A stretch of 41,458 bases of DNA from Prevotella sp. (GCA_017632825.1 JAGBQP010000010.1:1-41458); one strand, 5' to 3'. Positions 25,648 through 35,072 are shown, counted from the first letter of the stretch. The notes: generated by a model not told the origin, from the sequence alone. Numbers and translations are program-made.

Positions 25648-27156
25648 TTACATGACACCTATTGATTGTAGGATACTACCTGCACTCGGCGAAATCATGT
25701 CGCTGAAGAAGAACGGCAGACAGCCGAGACCGGCAACACAGAAGATGAGGCAGATAACAGCTACACGCTCATCCCAAGTAGCATCGGTCAGTTCTAAATA
25801 GTGTTTGTTTTCAACTTCACCATAGAGGATCTTTCCTACAACACGCAGAATATAGACAGCCGTAACAACAATCGACATACAGGCGATGATGGTAGCAACC
25901 ATACGGAATGAAGTATTGGGGTCGCCACTCATGGGCTCTGCTCCAAAGGCTCCAACGAAAATAGTCATCTCAGCAATAAAGCCTGAAAAACCTGGAAGGC
26001 CGAGATTGGCAAGACCAGCAATAACGTAACCTACAGCTAAGAACGGCATAATCTTCATCAAACCAGCAAGCTCACGAATGTCACGTGTATGTGTGCGACC
26101 ATAAATCATACCGATAAGGGCAAAGAAGAGAGCCGTCATCAAACCATGAGACAACATTTGCAGAATAGCACCTGTAACAGCTGTCTGAGACATCATCAAC
26201 AGTGCAAAGAGTACCAGGCCGCAATGCGAAACAGACGAATATGCATTAATGTATTTCAAATCTGTCTGTACACAAGCACTCAGAGCGCCATAGACTACTG
26301 AGATAGTGGTCAAGATAAGGAATATCCATGAAAGCTCCTTAGCTGCTTCGGGTAACAAGTACATAGCAATGCGGAAGCAACCGTAGCCACCAAGTTTCAT
26401 CAAAACACCTGCGTGCAACATAGACACTGCCGTAGGCGCTGAAGCATGACCATCAGGCGACCATGTGTGGAACGGGAACAGGGCACCCAGCACACCGAAG
26501 CCGATGAAGATGAAGGGGAAGAACACCTTCTGAATCTCAACGGGGATATTGTGCATAGCAGCAATCTCGTTGACGTTCATCGTCGTAGCGCCGCTGAAGA
26601 AGTAGATGCCAAGAATACCGATAATCAGCAGGGCAGAACCACCCATCAGCATGAGTGTCAGCTTCATGGCCGAGTACTCCTTGCGACCAGAGCCCCAAAC
26701 ACCAATCAGCAGGTACATGGGAATCAGGGCTACCTCGTAGAACATGAACATCGTGAAGAGGTCGGTTGAAATAAAGAAGCCATAGACCCCCGTCGAGAGG
26801 AGGGTGAACCAAAGGAAATACTCCTTCGTCAGGGGCTTCAGCTGCCAAGAGGCAAATGTGCCAGTGAAGACGATGATACTCGACAGCAACAGCATGACCA
26901 CCGAGATACCGTCGACACCGACAGCATAAGCAATATTTAGGGGCTTAAACCACGGTGTAGAAGCAACGAGAAGCATATCAGCCGTATTACCAGCAGCACG
27001 CTCCGTCACGAAATAGTAGGTCAGCCATACTGAAAGGGCCAGCAGACAGCTTGCGCCAGCCACCATCACGCCGCGCACTTGATTCAGGCTGCGGGCAATC
27101 CACAGTCCCAACAGCATCAAGGCGGGAATAACTACGAATAGACTTAATATATTCAT
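25648..27156 (-). CDS. nuoM: NADH-quinone oxidoreductase subunit M
   Basis: NuoM is an antiporter-like proton-pumping subunit of complex I. The 502-residue polytopic protein has the typical segments FPFHTWSPDGHASAPTAVSM and KLGGYGCFRI, then DLKYINAYSSVSHCGLV, which correspond to the conserved helices around the channel lysines. The conserved Glu of helix V lies in MFYEVALIPMYLL. It starts 33 bases after nuoL; the gap contains a small 8-bp tandem repeat. Confidence 0.95.
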   Translation of the reverse strand: MNILSLFVVIPALMLLGLWIARSLNQVRGVMVAGASCLLALSVWLTYYFVTERAAGNTADMLLVASTPWFKPLNIAYAVGVDGISVVMLLLSSIIVFTGTFASWQLKPLTKEYFLWFTLLSTGVYGFFISTDLFTMFMFYEVALIPMYLLIGVWGSGRKEYSAMKLTLMLMGGSALLIIGILGIYFFSGATTMNVNEIAAMHNIPVEIQKVFFPFIFIGFGVLGALFPFHTWSPDGHASAPTAVSMLHAGVLMKLGGYGCFRIAMYLLPEAAKELSWIFLILTTISVVYGALSACVQTDLKYINAYSSVSHCGLVLFALLMMSQTAVTGAILQMLSHGLMTALFFALIGMIYGRTHTRDIRELAGLMKIMPFLAVGYVIAGLANLGLPGFSGFIAEMTIFVGAFGAEPMSGDPNTSFRMVATIIACMSIVVTAVYILRVVGKILYGEVENKHYLELTDATWDERVAVICLIFCVAGLGCLPFFFSDMISPSAGSILQSIGVM

Positions 27157-27160
27157 TTTA

Positions 27161-27186
27161 CGTTATTTCGTTATTACGTTATTACG
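27161..27186. repeat. 8-bp tandem repeat between nuoL and nuoM
   Basis: CGTTATTT, CGTTATTA, CGTTATTA and a final CG follow one another in the 33-base gap. It is a simple repeat that could change the spacing before the nuoM start by slippage. Confidence 0.6.
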
Positions 27187-27189
27187 AGA

Positions 27190-29175
27190 TTAGAACGCGA
27201 GCAACAAAAGCGTTAGTGCTACGCTGCCTGTGAGGAACCACACTGCATACTGACGAACATCACCACTCTGCCAAGGACGCAAGCTTTCACCAGCTTCATT
27301 AGCACCCCATGCCAGGAAATTGAATGTGCCGTCAACGACATGGCGATCAAACCAAGCAATAGGGGTGGAGATACAGCGGAAAATGATGCGGTGGGTTACA
27401 AATTGCCAAATTTCGTCTTGATAGAAACGTTTATAAGCTGCACGATGCAGGCGTGGGAACGTCTTATACAGGCGATCTGCGATGGGCTGGCTCTCTCCTT
27501 TATATATATAGGTAGCTAGACAGATACTCAGAATCGCAATGATGGTCGAAGTAGCAGCAATCTGTATGTCGAAATGTATTGTATAGTCGGTACCTGCTGC
27601 CGATACAAACGATCCAAACGAACCACCCCAGCCCAGGAAGCCAGCCAACGTAGAGTAGATACCTACACCGAGCGTGATTACACTGAGAACGATCAGAGGA
27701 ACAGTCATTGTGAGTGGAGCCTCATGAGGTGTATGATGCTCATGTGCCTCACGATTTTCTGTTCCCCAGAAAATACCATAATACAGACGGAACATGTAGA
27801 AGGCGGTCATAGCGGCAATGCCTGTCATAATCCAACCCACCACAGGACTGTAGGCAAAACAAGCTGTGATAATCTCATCCTTTGAGCTGAAGCCCGAGAA
27901 GAAGGGGATACCTGCGATAGCCAGACACGATATAAGGAACGTAGCATTGGTGATTGGCATATACTTGCGCAGACCACCCATCAGTGCCATCTCGTTAGAG
28001 TGGACGGCGTGGATAATGCAACCAGCACCGAGGAACAGGCAAGCCTTGAACATAGCATGGGTGAAGAGGTGGAACATTCCGGCCATGTAACCCAGCTGTG
28101 CGTGATTATCGAGAATAGCCTCGTGACCAGGCAGCGAGACGCCGAGAGCCACCATCATAAAGGCAATCTGCGAGATGGTCGAGAAAGCAAGCACACGCTT
28201 GATGTCGCTCTGGGCGCAAGCCACAGCAGCAGCATAGAAAGCAGTGAAGACACCCACCCAGACGACAATCGACATCGCCTCGGGAGCATACTGAATCCAC
28301 AAAGGGAACATACGTGCAATCTGGAACACACCAGCGACCACCATCGTTGCAGCATGAATGAGCGCTGATACAGGCGTCGGTCCTTCCATTGCATCGGGCA
28401 ACCAAATGTGTAATGGGAACATAGCTGACTTACCTGCACCACCGATGAACATCAATACCAAAGCCGTGGGGATGATGCAAGCACCAGCCGTAACTGCCTT
28501 AGCCATATTACCCTCGATGAACGGTGTGGTTCCCTGGCCCATCACAATGTCACCAGCAAAGGAGAAACTAAACGAGTCTGTAAAATAGCCGAAGGTCAAA
28601 ATACCTATGAGGAAGAACATATCGGCAAAACGAGTCACGATAAAAGCCTTCTTACTGGCCGCAATAGCAGGCTTCAACGGATAGTAGAAGCCGATGAGCA
28701 AATATGAAGAAACGCCCACAAGTTCCCAGAACATATACATCTGGAAAATATTGGTGGCCAATACAAGACCCAGCATTGACATCGTGAAGAGGCTGAGGAA
28801 AGCGTAATAACGCTGGAAGCCTTTCTCACCATGCATATAACCGAAAGAGTAAATGTGAACCATGAATGACACCGTTGAGATAACGATGAGCATCATAACA
28901 GAAATGGGGTCCAACAAAATACCCATATCAAAGTGCAGGTTACCTAATGGCAGCCACGTGAAGTTATAGGGAACAATCGTCTGGAAGACACCGTCCACGC
29001 GGTCTGCAGAAAAATACTGGAAAGCCGCTACATACGACAGAATCGTGACAAGTCCCAGTGAACATGTTCCGATAAGACCTGCTGTCTTATGGGACATCTT
29101 CATGCCTGCAAGTCCCAAGATAACAAAGGACAACAGCGGCAGCAATAGAATGAAAACTGTAAATTCAAATCCCAT
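27190..29175 (-). CDS. nuoL: NADH-quinone oxidoreductase subunit L
   Basis: NuoL is the largest antiporter-like subunit of complex I and carries the long lateral helix. The 661-residue frame shows FWELVGVSSYLLIGFYY, then KSAMFPLHIWLPDAMEGPTP and SALIHAATMVVAGV, then SDIKRVLAFSTISQIAFM, all family signatures. A C-terminal extension with ITLGVGIYSTLAGF and final helices corresponds to the lateral arm. It follows nuoK by 9 bases. Confidence 0.96.
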   Translation of the reverse strand: MGFEFTVFILLLPLLSFVILGLAGMKMSHKTAGLIGTCSLGLVTILSYVAAFQYFSADRVDGVFQTIVPYNFTWLPLGNLHFDMGILLDPISVMMLIVISTVSFMVHIYSFGYMHGEKGFQRYYAFLSLFTMSMLGLVLATNIFQMYMFWELVGVSSYLLIGFYYPLKPAIAASKKAFIVTRFADMFFLIGILTFGYFTDSFSFSFAGDIVMGQGTTPFIEGNMAKAVTAGACIIPTALVLMFIGGAGKSAMFPLHIWLPDAMEGPTPVSALIHAATMVVAGVFQIARMFPLWIQYAPEAMSIVVWVGVFTAFYAAAVACAQSDIKRVLAFSTISQIAFMMVALGVSLPGHEAILDNHAQLGYMAGMFHLFTHAMFKACLFLGAGCIIHAVHSNEMALMGGLRKYMPITNATFLISCLAIAGIPFFSGFSSKDEIITACFAYSPVVGWIMTGIAAMTAFYMFRLYYGIFWGTENREAHEHHTPHEAPLTMTVPLIVLSVITLGVGIYSTLAGFLGWGGSFGSFVSAAGTDYTIHFDIQIAATSTIIAILSICLATYIYKGESQPIADRLYKTFPRLHRAAYKRFYQDEIWQFVTHRIIFRCISTPIAWFDRHVVDGTFNFLAWGANEAGESLRPWQSGDVRQYAVWFLTGSVALTLLLLAF

Positions 29176-29184
29176 AGCACTTAC

Positions 29185-29493
29185 TTATCTTTTCATGTTC
29201 ATAATACTGTCTACATTATCGCTCTTAAAACGACGATAGACATTAATAATAATCGCAATGGCCACTGCCGATTCGGCTGCAGAGACACCAATGGAGAATA
29301 ATGTCATGAACATACCCTCCATTCCACCAGGGAAAAGCAGACGATTGAAAGCAGCGAAGTTGATATCAACGGCATTGAGTACCAGCTCGATGGAGATAAG
29401 CATAGCAATCAAATTACGACGGCTTATGAAACCGTAGACGCCTATAAAGAACAAGAGTGCAGAAAGCACAAAATAAAACTGTACTGGTACCAT
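29185..29493 (-). CDS. nuoK: NADH-quinone oxidoreductase subunit K
   Basis: This 102-residue subunit has three transmembrane helices. ISRRNLIAMLISIELVLNAV carries the conserved Glu of the second helix, and AAESAVAIAIII carries the Glu of the third. Length and motifs are normal. It starts 3 bases after nuoJ. Confidence 0.95.
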   Translation of the reverse strand: MVPVQFYFVLSALLFFIGVYGFISRRNLIAMLISIELVLNAVDINFAAFNRLLFPGGMEGMFMTLFSIGVSAAESAVAIAIIINVYRRFKSDNVDSIMNMKR

Positions 29494-29496
29494 AGT

Positions 29497-30015
29497 TTAA
29501 TCCTCCACTTTTCTTGATACAACCAAAGCGCCGATAATGCAAGCCAACAGGAAGATCGAAATGAACTCAAATGGGAGCACATATTGATACTTCTCAGAAC
29601 CGACAAGAGCCTGACCGATAGACTGCATTGGCAATTCTGTATCGGCAATCTCAGCTGCACGGCAGATAAAATCATTCTTCAAGAACACAAACAGAACTGT
29701 GGCTAGCCCAACAACAGCCATCAAGGCGCCAAAAATGACGCGACTGCCTTTTAGACGTTCCACCATCCCCTGAAGGGCCTGTTTGGAAACCAGTTGAATG
29801 GCAAAGACATAAATCATTGTCACGCCACCAGCATATACTGAAATCTGAGCTGCGCCCAGATAGGTATAGTCGAGCAGGAAATAAAGACCTGCGACACCAA
29901 AAAGCACGAACAACATAAAGGTTGCAGCGCGCATGATTCGCGTAGTTGTCACACACATAATGGCAGAACCGATAATGACAACGGCGAGAATAATAAACAT
30001 GACTATATTACCCAT
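29497..30015 (-). CDS. nuoJ: NADH-quinone oxidoreductase subunit J
   Basis: This 172-residue polytopic subunit of the membrane arm has about five helices. The middle segment LGAAQISVYAGGVTMIYVFA contains the pi-bulge helix sequence typical of NuoJ/ND6. It lies between nuoI and nuoK with gaps of 5 and 3 bases. Confidence 0.94.
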   Translation of the reverse strand: MGNIVMFIILAVVIIGSAIMCVTTTRIMRAATFMLFVLFGVAGLYFLLDYTYLGAAQISVYAGGVTMIYVFAIQLVSKQALQGMVERLKGSRVIFGALMAVVGLATVLFVFLKNDFICRAAEIADTELPMQSIGQALVGSEKYQYVLPFEFISIFLLACIIGALVVSRKVED

Positions 30016-30020
30016 GGTCC

Positions 30021-30566
30021 TTACTTCGTTTTAGTATTAAACTTGCCGACCTCGAAAGGAGCACCACCATCAAGCAGGTTTGGCAACGAGCCACCCTCGT
30101 AAACCTCTTTGTCTAGGTGTAGAACGAGGTTGCCACGTTCAAAGGTTGCATTCTCAAAGTCGTTAGTGAACTCAATAGCGTCGAAATTGCAGGCATTAGT
30201 ACAAAGCTGGCAGAACATGCAGTCACCCAGGTCGTACAAATAGTCGTCAAGCACTTTCTTTTTCTTACCCGTTTCTGGGTCTTCGGCCATGTGAGCCGTA
30301 ATTTTGATGGTACCGTTAGGACAAGCTTTTTCACATAGTGTGCAAGCTGTACACTTATAAGCACCATTCTCGTCTCGTTTAAAGACGAGGCGTCCGCGAT
30401 GACGCTTTGCCACGTGGAGTGTGGTCTTGCGGTTCTCGGGATATTGCTCTGTCGACTTGTTGGTAAAGAAGTCCTTGAAGTATTCCTTCCAAGTAACCTT
30501 CATACCGGTAGCAAGTGTCTTCAGACCATGTCCGATTTCTCCGAAATATGTTTTGTTATCTTCCAT
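30021..30566 (-). CDS. nuoI: NADH-quinone oxidoreductase subunit I
   Basis: NuoI carries the two 4Fe-4S clusters N6a and N6b that link the peripheral arm to NuoB. The 181-residue protein shows CTACTLCEKACP and CMFCQLCTNACN, the paired CxxCxxCxxxC motifs. In a complex without NuoEFG, this subunit is a plausible entry point for electrons from ferredoxin or another carrier; that is inference. It is 35 bases after nuoH. Confidence 0.95.
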   Translation of the reverse strand: MEDNKTYFGEIGHGLKTLATGMKVTWKEYFKDFFTNKSTEQYPENRKTTLHVAKRHRGRLVFKRDENGAYKCTACTLCEKACPNGTIKITAHMAEDPETGKKKKVLDDYLYDLGDCMFCQLCTNACNFDAIEFTNDFENATFERGNLVLHLDKEVYEGGSLPNLLDGGAPFEVGKFNTKTK

Positions 30567-30601
30567 TTCTTTTCTAGTATATCTAGTTTGACTATTATAC
30601 C

Positions 30602-31690
30602 TTATTCTATATATAAGCCTAAAGCTACAACAATAGTCATAACCACGAGGTTAATAAGAGCCAAGGGCATCAGGTACTTCCATTCCAACTTCAGAATCTG
30701 GTCGATACGCAGACGGGGGAACGTCCACTTAATCCACATAAGAACCCAGACAAGCAAGAAGGCCTTACCCATGAACCATACGATACCGGGGATATAGTCC
30801 ATCACTTCATCAAAGGCCTCGATACCGATATTGACTGGAGCCCAACCACCGAGGAATACCGTTGCAGCGATACCAGCAATAATAAAGAGATTAAGAAACT
30901 CTGCAAGGTAGAAAAAGCCAAATCCCATACCCGAATATTCGGTGTGGTGACCAGCTGTCAACTCACTCTCTGCCTCGGCCATATCGAACGGGCCGCGATT
31001 TGCCTCAGCATTACCAGCAATGAGGAAAACAAAGAAGGCAATCAGTGCAGGAATATGGCCTTGGAAGATGAGCCATTTCCACGGTCCCGTCTGTGCTTCG
31101 ACGATGCCACTCATCTGCATAGTACCTGTTAAGATTACAGCAGTAATGAGGCAAAGGCATAGTGACATTTCGTAAGAAATCATTTGAACCGCACCACGCA
31201 TAGCAGATACCACAGAATACTTGTTGTTTGAACCCCAACCGGCAAGGAAGATACCCACTACGCCAATCGATGAAATAGCTGTAAGCAAGAACACGCCAAC
31301 ATTAAAGTCAAGCACAGTTGCTCCGTTATTCCAAGGCAGGAACGAGAAAGCTCCTACCGAGCCGATTATCACTAAGAGGGGAGCGACAAGATACAGGAAC
31401 TTGTCTGCCTTGTCAACGAAGAAAATCTCTTTAATAAGCATCTTCAGCACATCGGCAAACACCTGCAGTAAGCCCCAATAGCCTACTCGCATCGGGCCTA
31501 AACGGCACTGAAAGTAGGCACAGACTTTACGCTCCATGAAAATCAGTACGATAGCAATGAGAGCGTATCCCACCAGGATACCAGCACCCACCAAAACGCA
31601 CTCAATCAATATCGACAGAAAATCTCCCAGACCGAATGTATCGCGCAGGAGAGCGTCGAACCATTGTGTAACTATAGAAAAGTCGAACAT
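30602..31690 (-). CDS. nuoH: NADH-quinone oxidoreductase subunit H
   Basis: This 362-residue subunit forms part of the quinone-binding chamber with NuoB and NuoD. MERKVCAYFQCRLGPMRVGY is the NuoH signature near the first loop (ERKVCAYFQCRLGPMRVG). FDMAEAESELTAGHHTEYSG (EAESELTAG) is the second conserved loop with acidic residues. Eight helices are expected. The gap to nuoCD is 43 bases, the largest within the operon, with no recognisable promoter. Confidence 0.95.
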   Translation of the reverse strand: MFDFSIVTQWFDALLRDTFGLGDFLSILIECVLVGAGILVGYALIAIVLIFMERKVCAYFQCRLGPMRVGYWGLLQVFADVLKMLIKEIFFVDKADKFLYLVAPLLVIIGSVGAFSFLPWNNGATVLDFNVGVFLLTAISSIGVVGIFLAGWGSNNKYSVVSAMRGAVQMISYEMSLCLCLITAVILTGTMQMSGIVEAQTGPWKWLIFQGHIPALIAFFVFLIAGNAEANRGPFDMAEAESELTAGHHTEYSGMGFGFFYLAEFLNLFIIAGIAATVFLGGWAPVNIGIEAFDEVMDYIPGIVWFMGKAFLLVWVLMWIKWTFPRLRIDQILKLEWKYLMPLALINLVVMTIVVALGLYIE

Positions 31691-31733
31691 AATTACTTCA
31701 ATTTTTCAATTCTTTTATTCTTCAATCCTTCGA

Positions 31734-33344
31734 CTATCTGTCAATATCAGGAATTACAAAGTCAATAGCAGCACCAGTAGCTACAAGGTCAGCAATTTTC
31801 TGGCCGCGCAACATCGGATCAAGGGCGCCCGTCAGAGAGAGACCCATCGGACGCATCTTCAGTCGATATGGACTCTTGTCACCGCGTGAGTCAAGGTAAA
31901 CACCAAACTCACCACTGGCACCTTCAACGGAGAAGTACCACTGTCCTTCAGGCACCTTGATAATAGGCTTCTGCTTGACGTAGAAATCGCCTTCTGGGAT
32001 ATTATCTATGAGTTGCTCGATAATGTGCAGACTCTGATACATCTCTTTAATGTGGATAGTGTAACGATCCATTGTGTCGCAACCACTCATCGTTACCTGC
32101 TCCCACTCTACCTTGTCATACATATCGTACGGATGTGACTTTCGCACATCGTTCTTCCAACCGGAAGCACGTCCGGCAGGACCTGTAACAGCATAAGAGA
32201 CACAATCCTCGTAAGACATCGGACCGACATTTTCAAATCGGTTATGTGTAATAATGTTGTCACCAAAGACATCGACATACTCCTGAATCATCGGCTTCAG
32301 ATACTTGATGAGATCCTTCACATTTTTCACGAAGTTCGGATCTATATCATCCTGAAGACCGCCAATACGATAGTAGTTCTGAATCAGACGACCACCTGTG
32401 GTCTCTTCCATACAGTTCAGTACATGTTCACGGTCTCGCATCGAATAGAGGAATGCCGTCAGCGCGCCCATATCCTGAGCACAGCAACCAACGTACAGCA
32501 AGTGACTGTCAATACGCTGTAACTCATCCATGATGGTACGAATATACTTGATGCGCTCTGTCAGCTCGACTCCCATACCTTCCTCAATAACACCAACAAG
32601 TGCATGACGGTGCATCATGGCACTCAGATAGTTAAGACGGTCAGTTAAAGCAAGCGTTTGCGGATAGGTCATATTCTCACACATCTTCTCAATTCCGCGG
32701 TGAATGTAACCTAAGTGCGGATATACGCGCTTAACTGTTTCGCCATCCAGCACTGTCTGGAGACGAAGCACACCATGGGTTGATGGATGCTGAGGACCTA
32801 TATTGATAACGTAATCATCGTTGGTGAAGAGTTTGTTCTGCTTCACCTGCAGGACACCATTCTTGTCAAGATAATACTCCAAGCCATAATCGGGTTCCAC
32901 ATCGTCTTCAAGTGTATAGCTATCATTGAACTGCCAATCCTTGCGGAAAGGATAGCCCTTGAAGTCGCTACGCAGGAACAAACGACGCATATCGGGATGT
33001 CCCAGGAACACGATGCCAAAGAAATCATAAACCTCACGTTCCAAAAGATCAGCGACACGCCAGATATTGGAAACCGTGGGAATATATGGAATCAACTGGC
33101 CATCAGTATCACCAGTACCATTGCTGGCAATGCCGTCACCACAAACCTGCGTTTTTGCCAACATCTTGACGCTGCAACGCTCATGGGTATTGGTATTCTC
33201 AAGAATGTAGATACAGCCAAGTCCCTCTTCGCCGAAGTCCTCGCCAACAATAGTGACAAGATAGTCAAAGTGCTTCTTGTCTTTCAAGTTTTGCATCTCT
33301 TGTGCAAACTTGTCGAAATCGAATGATAAGAACTCTAACTTCAT
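31734..33344 (-). CDS. nuoCD: NADH-quinone oxidoreductase fused subunits C and D
   Basis: This 536-residue protein fuses NuoC (about residues 1-140; the ERE-type segment DLLEREVYDFFGIVFLGHPD, then RRLFLRSDFKGYPFRKD) to NuoD (about 175-536). NuoD begins with NIGPQHPSTHGVLRL, the quinone-site His motif, and continues with YPHLGYIHRGIEKMCE and GPAGRASG. The fusion is the normal state in Bacteroidota and some proteobacteria. Its ATG overlaps the nuoB stop as ATGA, indicating translational coupling. Confidence 0.96.
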   Translation of the reverse strand: MKLEFLSFDFDKFAQEMQNLKDKKHFDYLVTIVGEDFGEEGLGCIYILENTNTHERCSVKMLAKTQVCGDGIASNGTGDTDGQLIPYIPTVSNIWRVADLLEREVYDFFGIVFLGHPDMRRLFLRSDFKGYPFRKDWQFNDSYTLEDDVEPDYGLEYYLDKNGVLQVKQNKLFTNDDYVINIGPQHPSTHGVLRLQTVLDGETVKRVYPHLGYIHRGIEKMCENMTYPQTLALTDRLNYLSAMMHRHALVGVIEEGMGVELTERIKYIRTIMDELQRIDSHLLYVGCCAQDMGALTAFLYSMRDREHVLNCMEETTGGRLIQNYYRIGGLQDDIDPNFVKNVKDLIKYLKPMIQEYVDVFGDNIITHNRFENVGPMSYEDCVSYAVTGPAGRASGWKNDVRKSHPYDMYDKVEWEQVTMSGCDTMDRYTIHIKEMYQSLHIIEQLIDNIPEGDFYVKQKPIIKVPEGQWYFSVEGASGEFGVYLDSRGDKSPYRLKMRPMGLSLTGALDPMLRGQKIADLVATGAAIDFVIPDIDR

Positions 33345-34075
33345 GCCTTGCCCTCCTCTTCATTTGTTGTTTGCTGCTGGCTGACAGCCTTTAGCTCATC
33401 TGTAAATTCCTTGGGCACATCGGTCACAACAATTGGTTCACGACGGTGATCACCCAAACGGCGGGCTGTCAGTTCCTCGTTTGAGACACCAAGTTCACGT
33501 TCCTCAGCGTTCTGCTTGTGATTAGCACCTCCAAAGAATTTCTCAACTTTTACTTTACGCTGCAATTGCATCATGCCATACATGATAGCCTCCGGACGCG
33601 GAGGACAACCAGGTATAAACACATCGACAGGAACAATCTCCTCGATGCCCTTCACCACATGATAGCTCGACTTAAACGGACCGCCACTAATAGCACAGCC
33701 ACCGACGGCAATCACATACTTTGGCTCAGCCATCTCATCGTAAAGGCGCTTTAGTGCCGGTGCCATCTTATGAGTAATGGTACCTGCACACATAATCAGG
33801 TCTGCCTGACGAGGGGAGTTACGCGTCACCTCAAAACCAAAGCGGGCAAAGTCGTAACGTGAACAACCGCAAGCCATGAACTCGATACCACAACAAGAGG
33901 TGGCAAAGGTCAGCGACCATAATGAATTGGCTCGTCCCCAGTTAATCAACTGGTCCAGAGAGCCTGTAATGACGTTCACGCCGCCCTCATGCAACTCGTC
34001 GACGAGTTTTTCCAGCGTTGCGTTGTCGTTCCATTCTTCGTAAGGAATTGACTTAATTTTCGGTTTTATTTCCAT
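33341..34075 (-). CDS. nuoB: NADH-quinone oxidoreductase subunit B
   Basis: NuoB holds cluster N2, the last iron-sulfur centre before quinone. The ligand set is visible: the tandem Cys pair in TSCCGIEFM, the Cys in IMCAGTITHKM, and the Cys in FIPGCPPRPEA. I start at the ATG at 34075, which overlaps the end of nuoA by 10 bases; a longer frame from 34186 would only translate nuoA antiphase sequence. The resulting 244-residue protein has a charged C-terminal tail of about 70 residues beyond the usual end, rich in Glu, Gln and Arg, with no recognised motif. Confidence 0.94.
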   Translation of the reverse strand: MEIKPKIKSIPYEEWNDNATLEKLVDELHEGGVNVITGSLDQLINWGRANSLWSLTFATSCCGIEFMACGCSRYDFARFGFEVTRNSPRQADLIMCAGTITHKMAPALKRLYDEMAEPKYVIAVGGCAISGGPFKSSYHVVKGIEEIVPVDVFIPGCPPRPEAIMYGMMQLQRKVKVEKFFGGANHKQNAEERELGVSNEELTARRLGDHRREPIVVTDVPKEFTDELKAVSQQQTTNEEEGKA

Positions 34076-34416
34076 TCCAATGCTCCTTTCCGCCAAGCGT
34101 AAGCCAGGCCTAAAACCAATACTACTAAGAAGAACCCGATGGATAACAACGCCATCTCTCCAAAGTCCTTCACTACCACAGCCCACGGGTACAGGAACAC
34201 TGTTTCCACGTCGAACATGAGAAACAAGATGGCGAACAAATAAAAGCCCACGCTGATAGGTATCCAGCTAGTCCCACGGGTAGGAATACCGCACTCGTAG
34301 GGTTCACCTTTCACCTTTGCGTACGAACGTGGACCAATGAGCTTAGCTACTACGTAAGCTCCCGCCACCAATGTTAGTGCCGTCAGCAAGACGGTAATCA
34401 ACAAAGTGAAATTCAT
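34066..34416 (-). CDS. nuoA: NADH-quinone oxidoreductase subunit A
   Basis: This 116-residue membrane subunit has three helices. PYECGIPTRGTSW is the conserved cytoplasmic loop and FLMFDVETVFLYPWAV the second helix with its acidic residues. It is the first nuo gene, 30 bases after the Crp/Fnr regulator on the same strand. No Bacteroidota promoter is visible in that gap, so the two may be cotranscribed. Confidence 0.95.
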   Translation of the reverse strand: MNFTLLITVLLTALTLVAGAYVVAKLIGPRSYAKVKGEPYECGIPTRGTSWIPISVGFYLFAILFLMFDVETVFLYPWAVVVKDFGEMALLSIGFFLVVLVLGLAYAWRKGALEWK

Positions 34417-34446
34417 AAAAACTTATAATGTATTATTACAATTTTG

Positions 34447-35040
34447 TCAGATTATTACATTATTACGGACACGAGATAGCGTCTCTGGTGTCATCTGCAA
34501 ATAGCTGGCAATATAGACCAGTGGTGCACGAAGCACAAGTTGAGGATTATGCTTAACCAACTTCTGATAGCGGTCTTGTGCACTTTCAAAGCGTAACATA
34601 TCTGCATGTTTCTGACTAACAATGAGTGACTCCTCCAAAATCTTACGATATAAAATTTGAATGTTAACACTCTTCATAGCTACTGCTTCAAGCTCTGCTT
34701 TGGGAATAAAATAGAGCACCGTTGGCTCAATAGCCATAATCTGCAGGTGTGTCGGTTCTTCCTGAAACAGGCTTTCGATACACATACAAATCGTATTCTC
34801 GGTTGCCATATATTCGGTAACCTCCTTACCATTCTTATAATAGTACTGACGTACCAGTCCTTTAAGTATCCAGTAGATACCTGTACAGATTTCACCTTCC
34901 GCAAGAATCTTCTCGCCTTTGGCATATCTCTTGGGTACGAGGATGCTCTCGAGGATATCCAACTCCTCGTGTGTCATAGTACTATATCGTCGGGCCAGTT
35001 CGCGGGCCACATCGCGTGGTGAAAAATTCAGATTTGGCAT
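34447..35040 (-). CDS. Crp/Fnr-family transcription regulator
   Basis: This 197-residue protein has an N-terminal cyclic-nucleotide-binding-type beta domain (about residues 20-130; YAKGEKILAEGEICTGIYWI is the typical opening) and a C-terminal helix-turn-helix with YIASYLQMTPETLSRVR (about 175-191). There are no N-terminal cysteines of the FNR 4Fe-4S type, so direct oxygen sensing through a cluster is unlikely. The protein ends soon after the recognition helix, as many Bacteroidota members do. It lies between lepA and nuoA on the same strand. Its place next to nuo suggests control of respiratory genes, but this is inference from position only. Confidence 0.88.
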   Translation of the reverse strand: MPNLNFSPRDVARELARRYSTMTHEELDILESILVPKRYAKGEKILAEGEICTGIYWILKGLVRQYYYKNGKEVTEYMATENTICMCIESLFQEEPTHLQIMAIEPTVLYFIPKAELEAVAMKSVNIQILYRKILEESLIVSQKHADMLRFESAQDRYQKLVKHNPQLVLRAPLVYIASYLQMTPETLSRVRNNVII

Positions 35041-35072
35041 TGTTTTGTTTCTTGGATTCTTAGTTGTATAGA

